From positions 62,001-126,000 of the forward strand of contig CALYBL010000035.1 of assembly GCA_944412495.1 (NCBI GenBank): 64,000 bases of DNA, read 5' to 3'. Shown here piece after piece: positions 27,867-35,557 of the stretch; position 1 is the stretch's first letter, and every line of letters starts with the position of its first letter. The notes under the pieces were generated by a model, which searched no databases, was not told where the DNA came from, and saw only the letters and a list, made by a program, of their open reading frames with translations. The translations under genes and the position numbers were made by a program. Origin of the DNA: an uncultured Clostridia bacterium. Lineage in GTDB: Bacteria; Bacillota; Clostridia; Oscillospirales; Acutalibacteraceae.

Positions 27867-29341
27867 TCACATGGTGCAGCGAGTGCATTTATATCCGAAC
27901 CCAAACCTGATTTTTCAAGCTCGGTGAAAGTTATTGTTTTCGAACCGTCTTTGTAATTGAAAGTGAATGTAATCCTGTCGTCATAAAGGAATATCGCATT
28001 GACAAAGCTATCTATCAATCGGCGGCGATGCTCCAGCTTGTCAGTGTTAAGCTTGCGGAAACGATAAAGCCAAAAAACAATCTGGTCTTTCGTTAAACTC
28101 GGTTTTGTCATTTCCTCTTTCATAATCTGCACAGAAAGTTCGCTCTTTTGCTGTTCCAGTTCTTCCATCCTCTGCTTGGTAGAGGGAGTCAAAATTCCCT
28201 GTTGAATAGCGTTGAGCAGATTGTCTATGGCTTTCTGCGTTTCGGCGTATTGCATTTTGAGCAACGGCAAAGCTGTATTTTCGGCACTTTGCAGCCTCAT
28301 AATCGAATCCGCCAAAATGTCAATCAACTCATCATCAAAAATAATACTGCGAATTTGCGCAATCACGAGATTCTCAAGCCATTCTTTTCTGACAGTTTTC
28401 TTATCGCAGCCTTTATGATTTTTTACGCTCACGCATTTATAATAGCGATGCACTTTATTCTTCTGGTGACTCGTTCCGCTTTCTCCTATCATAAGGCATC
28501 CGCACTTTCCGCAAAACAGTTTCGTCGTCAGCAGATATTCGTCTTCTGCTTTGTGTTTAGCCGGAGCTTTTTTATTTGCCGCCATACGTTCCTGCACACG
28601 ATTAAATAAATCTTCCGGAATAATTGCCGGTATACCGCCCGGTTTTGTAATGTCGTTGTATTTGTATTCACCGATATATCTGCGGTTGTGCAGCATTCGT
28701 GTAACGCTGTTTATGCTTATTTTTCCGCCGCGTTTGGTACGGATTCCTTTAATGTTCATATTATCGGTGACCTCTTGCATAGTTGCTCCTTCAGCGTATT
28801 GTTTAAAAGCGTCCAGTACTGCCGGAGCCGTCAAAGGATCGATCTGAAAATATTGGTTTTCATCAATCGTATAACCAATAGGAAGCGTACCGCCGTTATA
28901 TTTGCATTTCAGTGCATTTTCTGTCAGTCCGCGTATAACCTTTTCAGAGAGCTCCGCCGAGTAGTATTCCGCCATGCCTTCCAGCATAGATTCTAGCAAA
29001 ACTCCCTCGGCGGTATCCGAAATCATTTCGGTAGCAGATATTACTTTTGCTCCGTTTTTGCGAAGAATGGATTTATAATGCGCGGAGTCATATCGGTTAC
29101 GGGCGAATCGGTCAAGCTTCCATACAATAACGGTGTCAAATAGTCCTTTTTCGCTGTCCTTAATCATTCGCTGAAAATCAGGACGGTTGTCTGTTTTCGC
29201 TGACAAAGCGCGGTCAATATAGGTATTTACGATTTGGATGTCGTTCTTTTCCGCAAAGGCTTTGCACTCTCGCAGTTGTCCTTCGATTGATTCTTCCCGT
29301 TGATTATCGGAAGAATACCGGGCATAGATTACTCCGGTCAT
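27836..29341 (-). CDS. large serine recombinase
   Basis: A 501-residue site-specific recombinase. The N-terminal resolvase domain starts TGVIYARYSSDNQREESIEGQ with the nucleophilic Ser, followed by VWKLDRFARNRYDSAHY with the catalytic Arg. Next come the recombinase domain (GGTLPIGYTID), a zinc ribbon (LFCGKCGCLMIGE ... CVSVKNHKGCDKK) and a coiled coil near 370-410. Such enzymes integrate and excise phages and conjugative or mobilizable elements. Its ATG overlaps the stop of the upstream ABC exporter gene (ATGA), so both are on one mRNA. That a recombinase ends an exporter operon is unusual. It probably moves the element with mobC and the relaxase. Confidence 0.93.
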   Translation of the reverse strand: MTGVIYARYSSDNQREESIEGQLRECKAFAEKNDIQIVNTYIDRALSAKTDNRPDFQRMIKDSEKGLFDTVIVWKLDRFARNRYDSAHYKSILRKNGAKVISATEMISDTAEGVLLESMLEGMAEYYSAELSEKVIRGLTENALKCKYNGGTLPIGYTIDENQYFQIDPLTAPAVLDAFKQYAEGATMQEVTDNMNIKGIRTKRGGKISINSVTRMLHNRRYIGEYKYNDITKPGGIPAIIPEDLFNRVQERMAANKKAPAKHKAEDEYLLTTKLFCGKCGCLMIGESGTSHQKNKVHRYYKCVSVKNHKGCDKKTVRKEWLENLVIAQIRSIIFDDELIDILADSIMRLQSAENTALPLLKMQYAETQKAIDNLLNAIQQGILTPSTKQRMEELEQQKSELSVQIMKEEMTKPSLTKDQIVFWLYRFRKLNTDKLEHRRRLIDSFVNAIFLYDDRITFTFNYKDGSKTITFTELEKSGLGSDINALAAPCEQRSKFGTQK

Positions 29342-31224
29342 TGTATCACCTCTGTGTTATAATATTGCGCTTGAGCATACCAGAGCTCATGGTATTTCCC
29401 GTTTTCATCAGTAACAAGCTGATCATGACTGCCTTGCTGCACGATCTGTCCGTTATCAAACACAGCGATCTCATTGCAGAATCGACAGGAGGAAAGCCGG
29501 TGACTAATATAAATGACCGTTTTATCTCCGACAATCTTATTAAAATTTGAGTAAACTTCTGCTTCCGCAACAGGATCAAGGGCGGCAGTCGGTTCGTCGA
29601 GCACAATAAAGGGAGCGTCTTTATATAATGCTCTGGCAAGAGCAATCTTCTGTGCCTCCCCGCCTGAAATCTCCGCACCGTTTTCTGAAAAGTCTTTATA
29701 AAGGCAGGTGTTAAGTCCTTCCTGCATTTCCTGTAAACGCTCGCCAAATCCGGAATCAGTCAAACACCTTTTGACCAACGATTGGTCGTAGTTGGTTTTT
29801 GCCGCCACATTTTCACCAAGCGGATAAGAAAACAACACGAAATCCTGAAACACCACCGAAAAGACAGACATATATTCCTTGTAATCATATTTCTTAATAT
29901 CAATCCCGTTGAGCAATATTTCTCCTTCAGTGGGGTCATACAGACGGCACAGCAGCTTGATAAAGGTGGTTTTCCCGCTTCCGTTCATACCGACAACGGC
30001 AAGCCGTTCACCTACACGAAATTTCATCGAAACATTTCTCAAGGCATATGTTTCGCTTCCGGGATATTTAAACGATACATTGCAAAATTCAATTTCATAA
30101 TCCCGGTCTATCCGTTTTTCTACCGTCAGGCTGCCCTGATACATTCGATTGGGAATATCCAGAAACTCAAAGATCAGCTTCAGGAAGGAAGCGTTATTCC
30201 GCATTCCTCCCATAATACCAATTGAAGAGCCGATGCTTCCCGCAACCCGCGTAACAGCAGATACATATTGCGTAACCGCGCCGATTCCGAATGCGCCACC
30301 CAGTGCTTTCAGACAGACAAAAATATATACAACTCCGGTAAACAAAACCGATACCGCTGACGATGCCGCATTATAACACCCCACCGGACCTTTTGCCAAT
30401 CTTGCAAACATTCCTTCGGAACAAAATGTTCCTGTTTTATCTTTACTAAATTTGTCACAAAGTAAGTCCTGCCGGTAAATCCGTATATCTTCTGAAAACT
30501 CTTTTCTAAACCCTAAAAAGCCAAAAAATCCAAACAGGCGATTTGCAAAATTATGAGAATCAGAATTCAACGCATAATAGCTTCCTGCTTTATTGGAAAA
30601 CAGAGGCGCTATATAGGTAATTATCAGCATCACCGCAATAATCAACAGGATAAACAGCGGATTGTTAAGCACGGTAAATCCGCCGGAGGAGTCCGGCACA
30701 CGGCTGGTAAAAAGCGATACTGTCAAAGCAATGCCGCCAAGTAAGGTAAGGATTGCTGACAATATTGCCTCAATGTGACCATACACCTGATTAAGTCCCC
30801 ATCCGCCGCCGTTGCGGTTTTGCTCAATCGTGTTATACAGCTCATGTGTCTTGGGATTATCCACACCCGGATAGTCCATGCTCATCATTTTTTCGGAAAA
30901 TATCTGCTGTATCTTATAATACAGCCCGGCGCATGCAACATCACGCCACTTGTGTAGAAAAGCCGCGGCAAGAGAGATAAACGCCGCCGACAACAGTATA
31001 ATCAGAACAAGCCTTGTAATTACAGATGGATTTCTGTCTTGGGTTAGTTCAGTAATCAGCAAAGCGGAAAGATAAATTCCTATATAAGGAGTCAGTGCGT
31101 CCCATGCGACACAAACAAGCCTGGATATAATCATATGAGGACATCGTTTATAAATAAGCGCGAAAGCCCGTCGGTTCAGCTTCCATGCTTCACGCCATTT
31201 CAGCAGTTTCTTGTCCTTTTTCAC
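29338..31224 (-). CDS. ABC exporter, second subunit of the mobile-element pair
   Basis: About 628 residues: N-terminal permease domain, then ATPase with Walker A GMNGSGKTTF, signature EISGGEAQKIALARALY and Walker B PFIVLDEPTAALDPVAE, all canonical. GTG at 31224 lies six bases after AGGAGG; ATG at 31230 directly abuts the SD. It overlaps the end of the upstream exporter gene by 35 bases and overlaps the recombinase start by four. Similar tandem exporters in gut Clostridia lie beside LytTR/GHKL two-component genes and are thought to export peptides or give resistance to them. No precursor peptide gene is seen here. Confidence 0.9.
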   Translation of the reverse strand: MKKDKKLLKWREAWKLNRRAFALIYKRCPHMIISRLVCVAWDALTPYIGIYLSALLITELTQDRNPSVITRLVLIILLSAAFISLAAAFLHKWRDVACAGLYYKIQQIFSEKMMSMDYPGVDNPKTHELYNTIEQNRNGGGWGLNQVYGHIEAILSAILTLLGGIALTVSLFTSRVPDSSGGFTVLNNPLFILLIIAVMLIITYIAPLFSNKAGSYYALNSDSHNFANRLFGFFGFLGFRKEFSEDIRIYRQDLLCDKFSKDKTGTFCSEGMFARLAKGPVGCYNAASSAVSVLFTGVVYIFVCLKALGGAFGIGAVTQYVSAVTRVAGSIGSSIGIMGGMRNNASFLKLIFEFLDIPNRMYQGSLTVEKRIDRDYEIEFCNVSFKYPGSETYALRNVSMKFRVGERLAVVGMNGSGKTTFIKLLCRLYDPTEGEILLNGIDIKKYDYKEYMSVFSVVFQDFVLFSYPLGENVAAKTNYDQSLVKRCLTDSGFGERLQEMQEGLNTCLYKDFSENGAEISGGEAQKIALARALYKDAPFIVLDEPTAALDPVAEAEVYSNFNKIVGDKTVIYISHRLSSCRFCNEIAVFDNGQIVQQGSHDQLVTDENGKYHELWYAQAQYYNTEVIQ

Positions 31225-33049
31225 AGACATCCTCCTCTCTGTAATATTTGCTCTGAATTTCAAACAGCCGAGCGTATTCACCGGATAACTTCAGCAATTC
31301 CTCGTGGGTGCCTTTCTCAGCGATTTTGTGATTATCGATCAAGAGAATTCTGTCACAAAAGCGAGTAGAAGCAAGACGGTGGGAAATATAGACAGAAGTG
31401 CAGCCTTTGGTCATTTCATTGTATTTGCTGTACATATCCGCTTCTGCAATCGGGTCAAGGGCTGCGGTCGGCTCGTCCAGAATAATAAACGGCGCTTTTT
31501 TATAAAGGGCACGGGCAAGCATCAGCTTCTGTGTCTCTCCGCCGGACAATTCCGCTCCGTCTTTGTAAACAGATCGGTTTAAATTGGTCTGATAACCGTC
31601 TTTCAAGGAATTAATTTTAGAGGTCAGTCCCGCTTTTTTCGCACAATCTTTTATCCGCTCCATATCGTAATTTTCCTCTGTCTGCGCCACATTGGCGGCT
31701 ACCGTTCCTGCAAGCAGTGAAAAATTTTGAAATACCGCCGAAAACATTGCGTAATAATCCTGCCGGTTAAACTCCCGGATATCTTTGCCGTCAAGCAAAA
31801 CCTTCCCGTGTGTCGGGTCAAAAAATCCACATATTAGCTTTACAAGCGTTGTTTTTCCTGCACCGTTAAGTCCGACAACCGCGACTTTCTCTCCTGGGTG
31901 GATGGTTAGGTTAATATCCTCCAGTGTATAATCATCTGCACCCGGGTATTTGAAAAACACATTTTCAAGCTTGATTTCGTGCTGAGCACCGGTAGCATCC
32001 CAGAGCTTTTCACCGTCTTGAAACCTGAAAGGCTCCGGATATTCCAAAAATTCTCTTACCATGGAAATATCAAGACTTTGCCGGTACAAGGTTGTCATGC
32101 TTCCTAAAATTCCGGTTACCCATGCCGTAAAGCCACCAACGGCGGAAAAGTAAAGGAGAAATGCGGAAACGCTTAAATTCCCTGACAGTACCAGAGAAAT
32201 TAAAACAAAATAGGCAAGCCCGTTTCGCAGAAAGGTAAGTACCAAATCCAATATGCTTCCCCATATGTAGACATTATGTGCGCGACGGTGAAAGGCGGTA
32301 TACGCTGTCATTGCCTTATCGGTGATTTCCTGCATCCACGGCTTCATCCCAAAAATCCGAATATCTTTTGCGGCGGTATAATTTTGGGCTTGCCGGATTT
32401 GGTACCAGAGCTTTCTGGAAATCTCGCCCTCTTCTTCCCGATGCCGATACCCGTAACCGGTCAGCTTCTTATTTACAAAATAGCCAATCAGGGAGGTCAG
32501 TAAGATCACAAACATCAGCCATATATCCACTGACACCAGCAAAAACAAATAAATAACAAATCCGATGCAGTTTTGCACCAGTGACGTGAGCGTTCCCCAA
32601 ACAGCTTCGGTTGCTTCATGATTGGAACTTGTAACTTCTGCACATTTGGCACCCAATTTAATAAACTTTTCATCTGACAAGTTGGAATAAGATGTAGTAC
32701 AAGCCTTTTTATTGATAGCGGAAATTAGCGCCAAACGAACTGTTATCCTTCCGTATAAGGTGTTGGAATTAACATAGGAAGTGGCTGCAGAACAAAACAT
32801 GATCAGTGTGACAAACATCAAAACCGTTGTCAGCAATTCTGTCATCGAAGCCCGCTGTTCTACAACCGACAAAATAGACGGTGATACATAAAGGTTCACC
32901 AAATTGCTCATCACGGCAAGAAAAACCTGTAACAAGCATAACAGCAAAACCTTTTTCTCTTTTTCGCGCCATGCCAGCGCAATCATATAAGCGGAGCACT
33001 GCCACATACTATATTTTGGCTTTTTGCTTTTCTCTTTTTCTTTTTTCAA
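31190..33049 (-). CDS. ABC exporter, first subunit of the mobile-element pair
   Basis: About 619 residues with a six-helix exporter domain and an ATPase: Walker A GLNGAGKTTL, signature ELSGGETQKLMLARALY, Walker B PFIILDEPTAALDPIAE. Both nucleotide sites of the pair should therefore be active, in contrast to the MarR-controlled pair earlier in the window. The TTG at 33049 (MKKEKEKSKKPKYS) has GGGGTGG five bases before it; a GTG at 33058 is the alternative. No peptidase C39 domain is present, so a leader peptide, if any, is not cut by this protein. Follows the kinase gene by about 95 bp. Confidence 0.9.
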   Translation of the reverse strand: MKKEKEKSKKPKYSMWQCSAYMIALAWREKEKKVLLLCLLQVFLAVMSNLVNLYVSPSILSVVEQRASMTELLTTVLMFVTLIMFCSAATSYVNSNTLYGRITVRLALISAINKKACTTSYSNLSDEKFIKLGAKCAEVTSSNHEATEAVWGTLTSLVQNCIGFVIYLFLLVSVDIWLMFVILLTSLIGYFVNKKLTGYGYRHREEEGEISRKLWYQIRQAQNYTAAKDIRIFGMKPWMQEITDKAMTAYTAFHRRAHNVYIWGSILDLVLTFLRNGLAYFVLISLVLSGNLSVSAFLLYFSAVGGFTAWVTGILGSMTTLYRQSLDISMVREFLEYPEPFRFQDGEKLWDATGAQHEIKLENVFFKYPGADDYTLEDINLTIHPGEKVAVVGLNGAGKTTLVKLICGFFDPTHGKVLLDGKDIREFNRQDYYAMFSAVFQNFSLLAGTVAANVAQTEENYDMERIKDCAKKAGLTSKINSLKDGYQTNLNRSVYKDGAELSGGETQKLMLARALYKKAPFIILDEPTAALDPIAEADMYSKYNEMTKGCTSVYISHRLASTRFCDRILLIDNHKIAEKGTHEELLKLSGEYARLFEIQSKYYREEDVCEKGQETAEMA

Positions 33050-33143
33050 GGTTGCCACCCCTTTCCGCTCCTCAGTCTATCATAACAAGCCTCTGAATGT
33101 TATGTTCGGGGGATGAATTGTTGATTTTGGGGGACGAACTGCA

Positions 33144-33806
33144 TTATTTTTGCGGAATTAGTATTTCTGTGGTAAAAGCACCATCCTCGCTGTTTCGGTT
33201 GATATACCCGTCCAAGCGTTCAATAATGGTATCCATTCGAATCAAGCCAAAGCCATGGCCTTCGCCTTTGGTGGTTTGAAATCTTCCGTTTTGCTTCTTT
33301 TGCTTTCTTGATGCGGTGAAGTTGGTAAAGGAGATATAAAGCTGGGTATTCTTCATATCCATATAAATCCGTATCAGCCGCTTGTCTTCGGGAAGCGCCA
33401 AACTGGCCTCAATGGCGTTATCGAACAGATTGCCGATAATGACGCATAAATCAAGTTCTGAGGTTTTTAAAGCAAGAGGAATAAAAACATCTGCTTTCAC
33501 GGGAACATTTTTTGATTTTGCAAGAGAGATTTTGCTGTTTAAAATAGCGTCCGCCATCGGATTTCCGGTTTTAATGACAGTATCCACCGTAGCCAGGTCC
33601 GTTTCCAATTCATCTAGATATTTTTTAACAGCCGCCATATCTCCGATGGCGGCATATGCTTTCATCACCTGGATATGGTTACGATAATCATGGCGCCAGC
33701 CGCGGATCTGTTTATACATATTTTCCACTTCTGCATAATGGGTTTCGATTAGTTCCCGTTGATAAGCGGCAATTCGCTTGTCAATCTGTTTGGAAAAAAG
33801 GTTCAT
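33144..33806 (-). CDS. GHKL-type sensor kinase without membrane domain
   Basis: A 220-residue kinase core. The phospho-acceptor box is WRHDYRNHIQVM near residue 38, the ATP-binding N-box is IIGNLFDNAIEAS, and the G-box is GEGHGFGLIRMD. This is the AgrC/ComD-like family, but the usual six N-terminal membrane helices are missing; the protein starts at a well-placed ATG (GGAGG five bases upstream). It must sense something in the cytoplasm or through another membrane protein, for which the co-encoded exporters are candidates. It lies 11 bp after the response regulator gene and would phosphorylate it. Confidence 0.88.
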   Translation of the reverse strand: MNLFSKQIDKRIAAYQRELIETHYAEVENMYKQIRGWRHDYRNHIQVMKAYAAIGDMAAVKKYLDELETDLATVDTVIKTGNPMADAILNSKISLAKSKNVPVKADVFIPLALKTSELDLCVIIGNLFDNAIEASLALPEDKRLIRIYMDMKNTQLYISFTNFTASRKQKKQNGRFQTTKGEGHGFGLIRMDTIIERLDGYINRNSEDGAFTTEILIPQK

Positions 33807-33817
33807 GTCAGCCTCCG

Positions 33818-34516
33818 TTATGTATGTGCGATAAACGCTTTGTTTAAAGGTTCATATTGCCCTCTGGACAGGGGAATGACCGATCCGTCAGATAGGAAAA
33901 CATCAGTTTTAGTGATTTTATCAATGCAGGAAAGGTTAACGATGAAGGAACGACCCATTCTGTAAAAACGTTCGTCCAGTTCGCGCTCAAATTCTCCGAG
34001 TGTCTTTTTAACGGTATAATCTTTTTTAGAGTGTACCGTTACATAGTTCTGTTGAACCTCAAGGTATTTGATCTCATAAATCGGAATACGTACCATTTCT
34101 CCTGACAAGGAAAGATAGAGAGATTTTTCATTTTTCCTTATTTTTAAAACAGCACGGTTAAGAACCTCAAACAATTTTGTCTCTGATAAAGGTTTTACGA
34201 GATAATGTAGAGCAGACACCTCATAGCCTTCCGAAATATAATCCGTGTATCCTGTAATAAAGATAATCTGCACCGCATCATTCTCTTTGCGGATCCTTTT
34301 GGCAAGCTCCACACCGTTCATAGAGGGCATCTCAACGTCCAGCAGTAAAATATCAAAGGCTTTCTGCTCTGCATACCGGAACAAAAAACTTTCTGCAGAG
34401 GGAAACATTTCAATATCAACTGTTATATTCTCCTTTTCTGCCCACTTATTGACCGCAGAGGAAATATATTTTACATCTTCTTCCATGTCGTCACAAATTG
34501 CGATTTTATATCTCAT
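33818..34516 (-). CDS. LytTR-family response regulator
   Basis: A 232-residue AgrA/ComE-like regulator. The receiver domain has the acidic pair IAICDDMEED, the phospho-acceptor in DILLLDVEMPSMNG, the Thr in FITGYTDYI and the Lys in HYLVKPLSE. The C-terminal LytTR DNA-binding domain covers about residues 135-232 (KYLEVQQNYVTVHSKK, YRMGRSFIVNLSCIDKI). The ATG at 34516 is set by GGAGG inside the end of the preceding HTH gene. Output is probably its own operon, which includes the exporters and the recombinase. Confidence 0.93.
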   Translation of the reverse strand: MRYKIAICDDMEEDVKYISSAVNKWAEKENITVDIEMFPSAESFLFRYAEQKAFDILLLDVEMPSMNGVELAKRIRKENDAVQIIFITGYTDYISEGYEVSALHYLVKPLSETKLFEVLNRAVLKIRKNEKSLYLSLSGEMVRIPIYEIKYLEVQQNYVTVHSKKDYTVKKTLGEFERELDERFYRMGRSFIVNLSCIDKITKTDVFLSDGSVIPLSRGQYEPLNKAFIAHT

Positions 34517-34517
34517 T

Positions 34518-34703
34518 TCATTCCTCCGCCTTGCCGCTGTTGACCCATTCGTCGATCTCGGAGACCTTGAACTTCCATTTCTTCCCAACCTTATGTGCAG
34601 GCATTTCTTTTGTTGCGATCCAGCGCAGAGCCGTATCTCTGCTGATACCGAGATATTTCATAATCTCCGGCATAGAGTAATAGCGGTCTTCTATTTCAGC
34701 CAT
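34518..34703 (-). CDS. excisionase-like helix-turn-helix protein
   Basis: A 61-residue protein (MAEIEDRYYSMPEIMKYLG...) with the HTH_17 form: SMPEIMKYLGISRDTALRWI, then KKWKFKVSEIDEW at the wing. Family members are recombination directionality factors (Xis) or small regulators. ATG at 34703 has GAGGTG six bases upstream. It heads the long minus-strand operon that ends with the serine recombinase, so one transcript could carry both excisionase and integrase, and it stops one base before the response regulator start. A purely regulatory role is also possible. Confidence 0.85.
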   Translation of the reverse strand: MAEIEDRYYSMPEIMKYLGISRDTALRWIATKEMPAHKVGKKWKFKVSEIDEWVNSGKAEE

Positions 34704-34730
34704 AAATTGCACCTCAATTTCGTTTTTAAC

Positions 34731-34759
34731 AGTATAACACAAATCGACTCATTAGTAAA
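34731..34759 (-). promoter_or_regulatory. promoter of the HTH-LytTR-kinase-exporter-recombinase operon
   Basis: On the minus strand TTTACT (34754-34759), a 17-bp spacer and TATACT (34731-34736). It lies about 30 bp before the HTH start codon and is divergent from the mobilization-side promoter. A weak -35 fits dependence on an activator such as the LytTR protein. Confidence 0.6.
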
Positions 34760-34815
34760 GTTATTGTCTGATATTGTACGGTTTTATTTTAAGATAAAGT
34801 ATAAATTTTAAGGCC

Positions 34816-34844
34816 TTGACAAAACGTTTGTTCTCCGGTATAAT
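34816..34844 (+). promoter_or_regulatory. consensus promoter on the mobilization side
   Basis: TTGACA (34816-34821), exact 17-bp spacer, TATAAT (34839-34844). One of the best promoters in the window. A 73-codon frame that overlaps it cannot be the gene it serves. Confidence 0.88.
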
Positions 34845-34849
34845 GACAG

Positions 34850-35032
34850 TCCAACCGAATAAAACATATGAAAGTCTTGTGAGATACATAGCCCGAATGA
34901 CGCGGGAGTGTGCCATAAGACTTATTTTTTCCTCTGCCGGTATGTTCCTTGACAAACAAATAAAGGAAAATAAATCCCTGCGCGGATACTGTCAAAGCAT
35001 ACCCATACAGTGTTCACACAGGGATTTTTTTA
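34850..35032 (+). ncRNA. candidate leader or antisense-type RNA with terminator
   Basis: Downstream of the strong promoter lies a stem AAGTCTT/AAGACTT (about 34870-34923) enclosing CCCG/CGGG, and then a terminator: AAATCCCTG (34972-34980) pairs with CAGGGATTT (35019-35027), with ACTGT/ACAGT inside, followed by seven Ts. The transcript would be about 180 nt and stop before mobC. It could be a regulatory RNA or an attenuator of the mobilization genes. No frame in it has an SD. Confidence 0.5.
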
Positions 35033-35084
35033 CTTAATCAACAGAAAGGAGCTGACGATAAATATGGATGCGGCGCTAATCTTA

Positions 35085-35225
35085 AAATGCTATCCCGCAG
35101 GGATAGGCAAGCATATTGTTTGTATAGACGCCGGCAAAGCCGCCGTCCTACAAACAGCTTGTCGGGGCGAACCCCGAACCCCAAACAATGCAACAACGGG
35201 GAATAACCAGCGGTAGTACAGCTGC
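35085..35225 (+). other. candidate oriT region
   Basis: Stretch ahead of mobC with a perfect hairpin CGGGG-CGAA-CCCCG (35163-35176) and further CCCC/GGGG blocks. Position and structure fit a transfer origin of a MOBP-type system, where MobC and the relaxase act. It is also crossed by a 50-codon frame (ATG 35064) with AAGGAG upstream, which might be a leader peptide. Assignment is by position only. Confidence 0.35.
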
Positions 35226-35263
35226 CGCAGAAAGAGAGGATAACTAAAACCAACAAGACAAAA

Positions 35264-35557
35264 ATGGTTGCTATGCGTTTTCGTGAGAGCGATTATGCAG
35301 CAATCAAAAGAAAAGCAGAAAAAGCAAATATGAACTTCACCGAGTTTGTAACAGCGGCGGCATTGAATAAACCCGTCACCGTCATAAACGGTCTGAGGGA
35401 TGTCCTGAAAGAGCAGAAAGCTATCGGACGAAATCTGAATCAACTGACAACACTCTGCAATATGGGAAAGATTGTTTGTCCCGATCTTACAGAGCTAATC
35501 CGACAATACGGCGAGGTTTACGGCAAAATAAGCGGGCTTTCGGGGAGGTGTGGCTGA
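35264..35557 (+). CDS. mobC: MobC-like plasmid mobilization relaxosome protein
   Basis: A 97-residue protein with an N-terminal ribbon-helix-helix-like part (VAMRFRESDYAAIKRKAEKA, NFTEFVTAAAL) and the MobC C-terminal stretch LRDVLKEQKAIGRNLNQLTT. MobC proteins bind oriT and help the relaxase melt the nic site. The open frame continues upstream without a stop for some 20 codons, but with no start codon; the ATG at 35264 or the one at 35273 is used, and the SD is weak. The stop overlaps the relaxase ATG (TGATG), so the pair is translationally coupled. Confidence 0.82.
   Translation: MVAMRFRESDYAAIKRKAEKANMNFTEFVTAAALNKPVTVINGLRDVLKEQKAIGRNLNQLTTLCNMGKIVCPDLTELIRQYGEVYGKISGLSGRCG

Noticed and set aside
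34816..35037. 73-codon plus-strand frame between the HTH gene and mobC
   Set aside because: Its first codons overlap a consensus promoter and its last codons a terminator; no SD. Treated as RNA.
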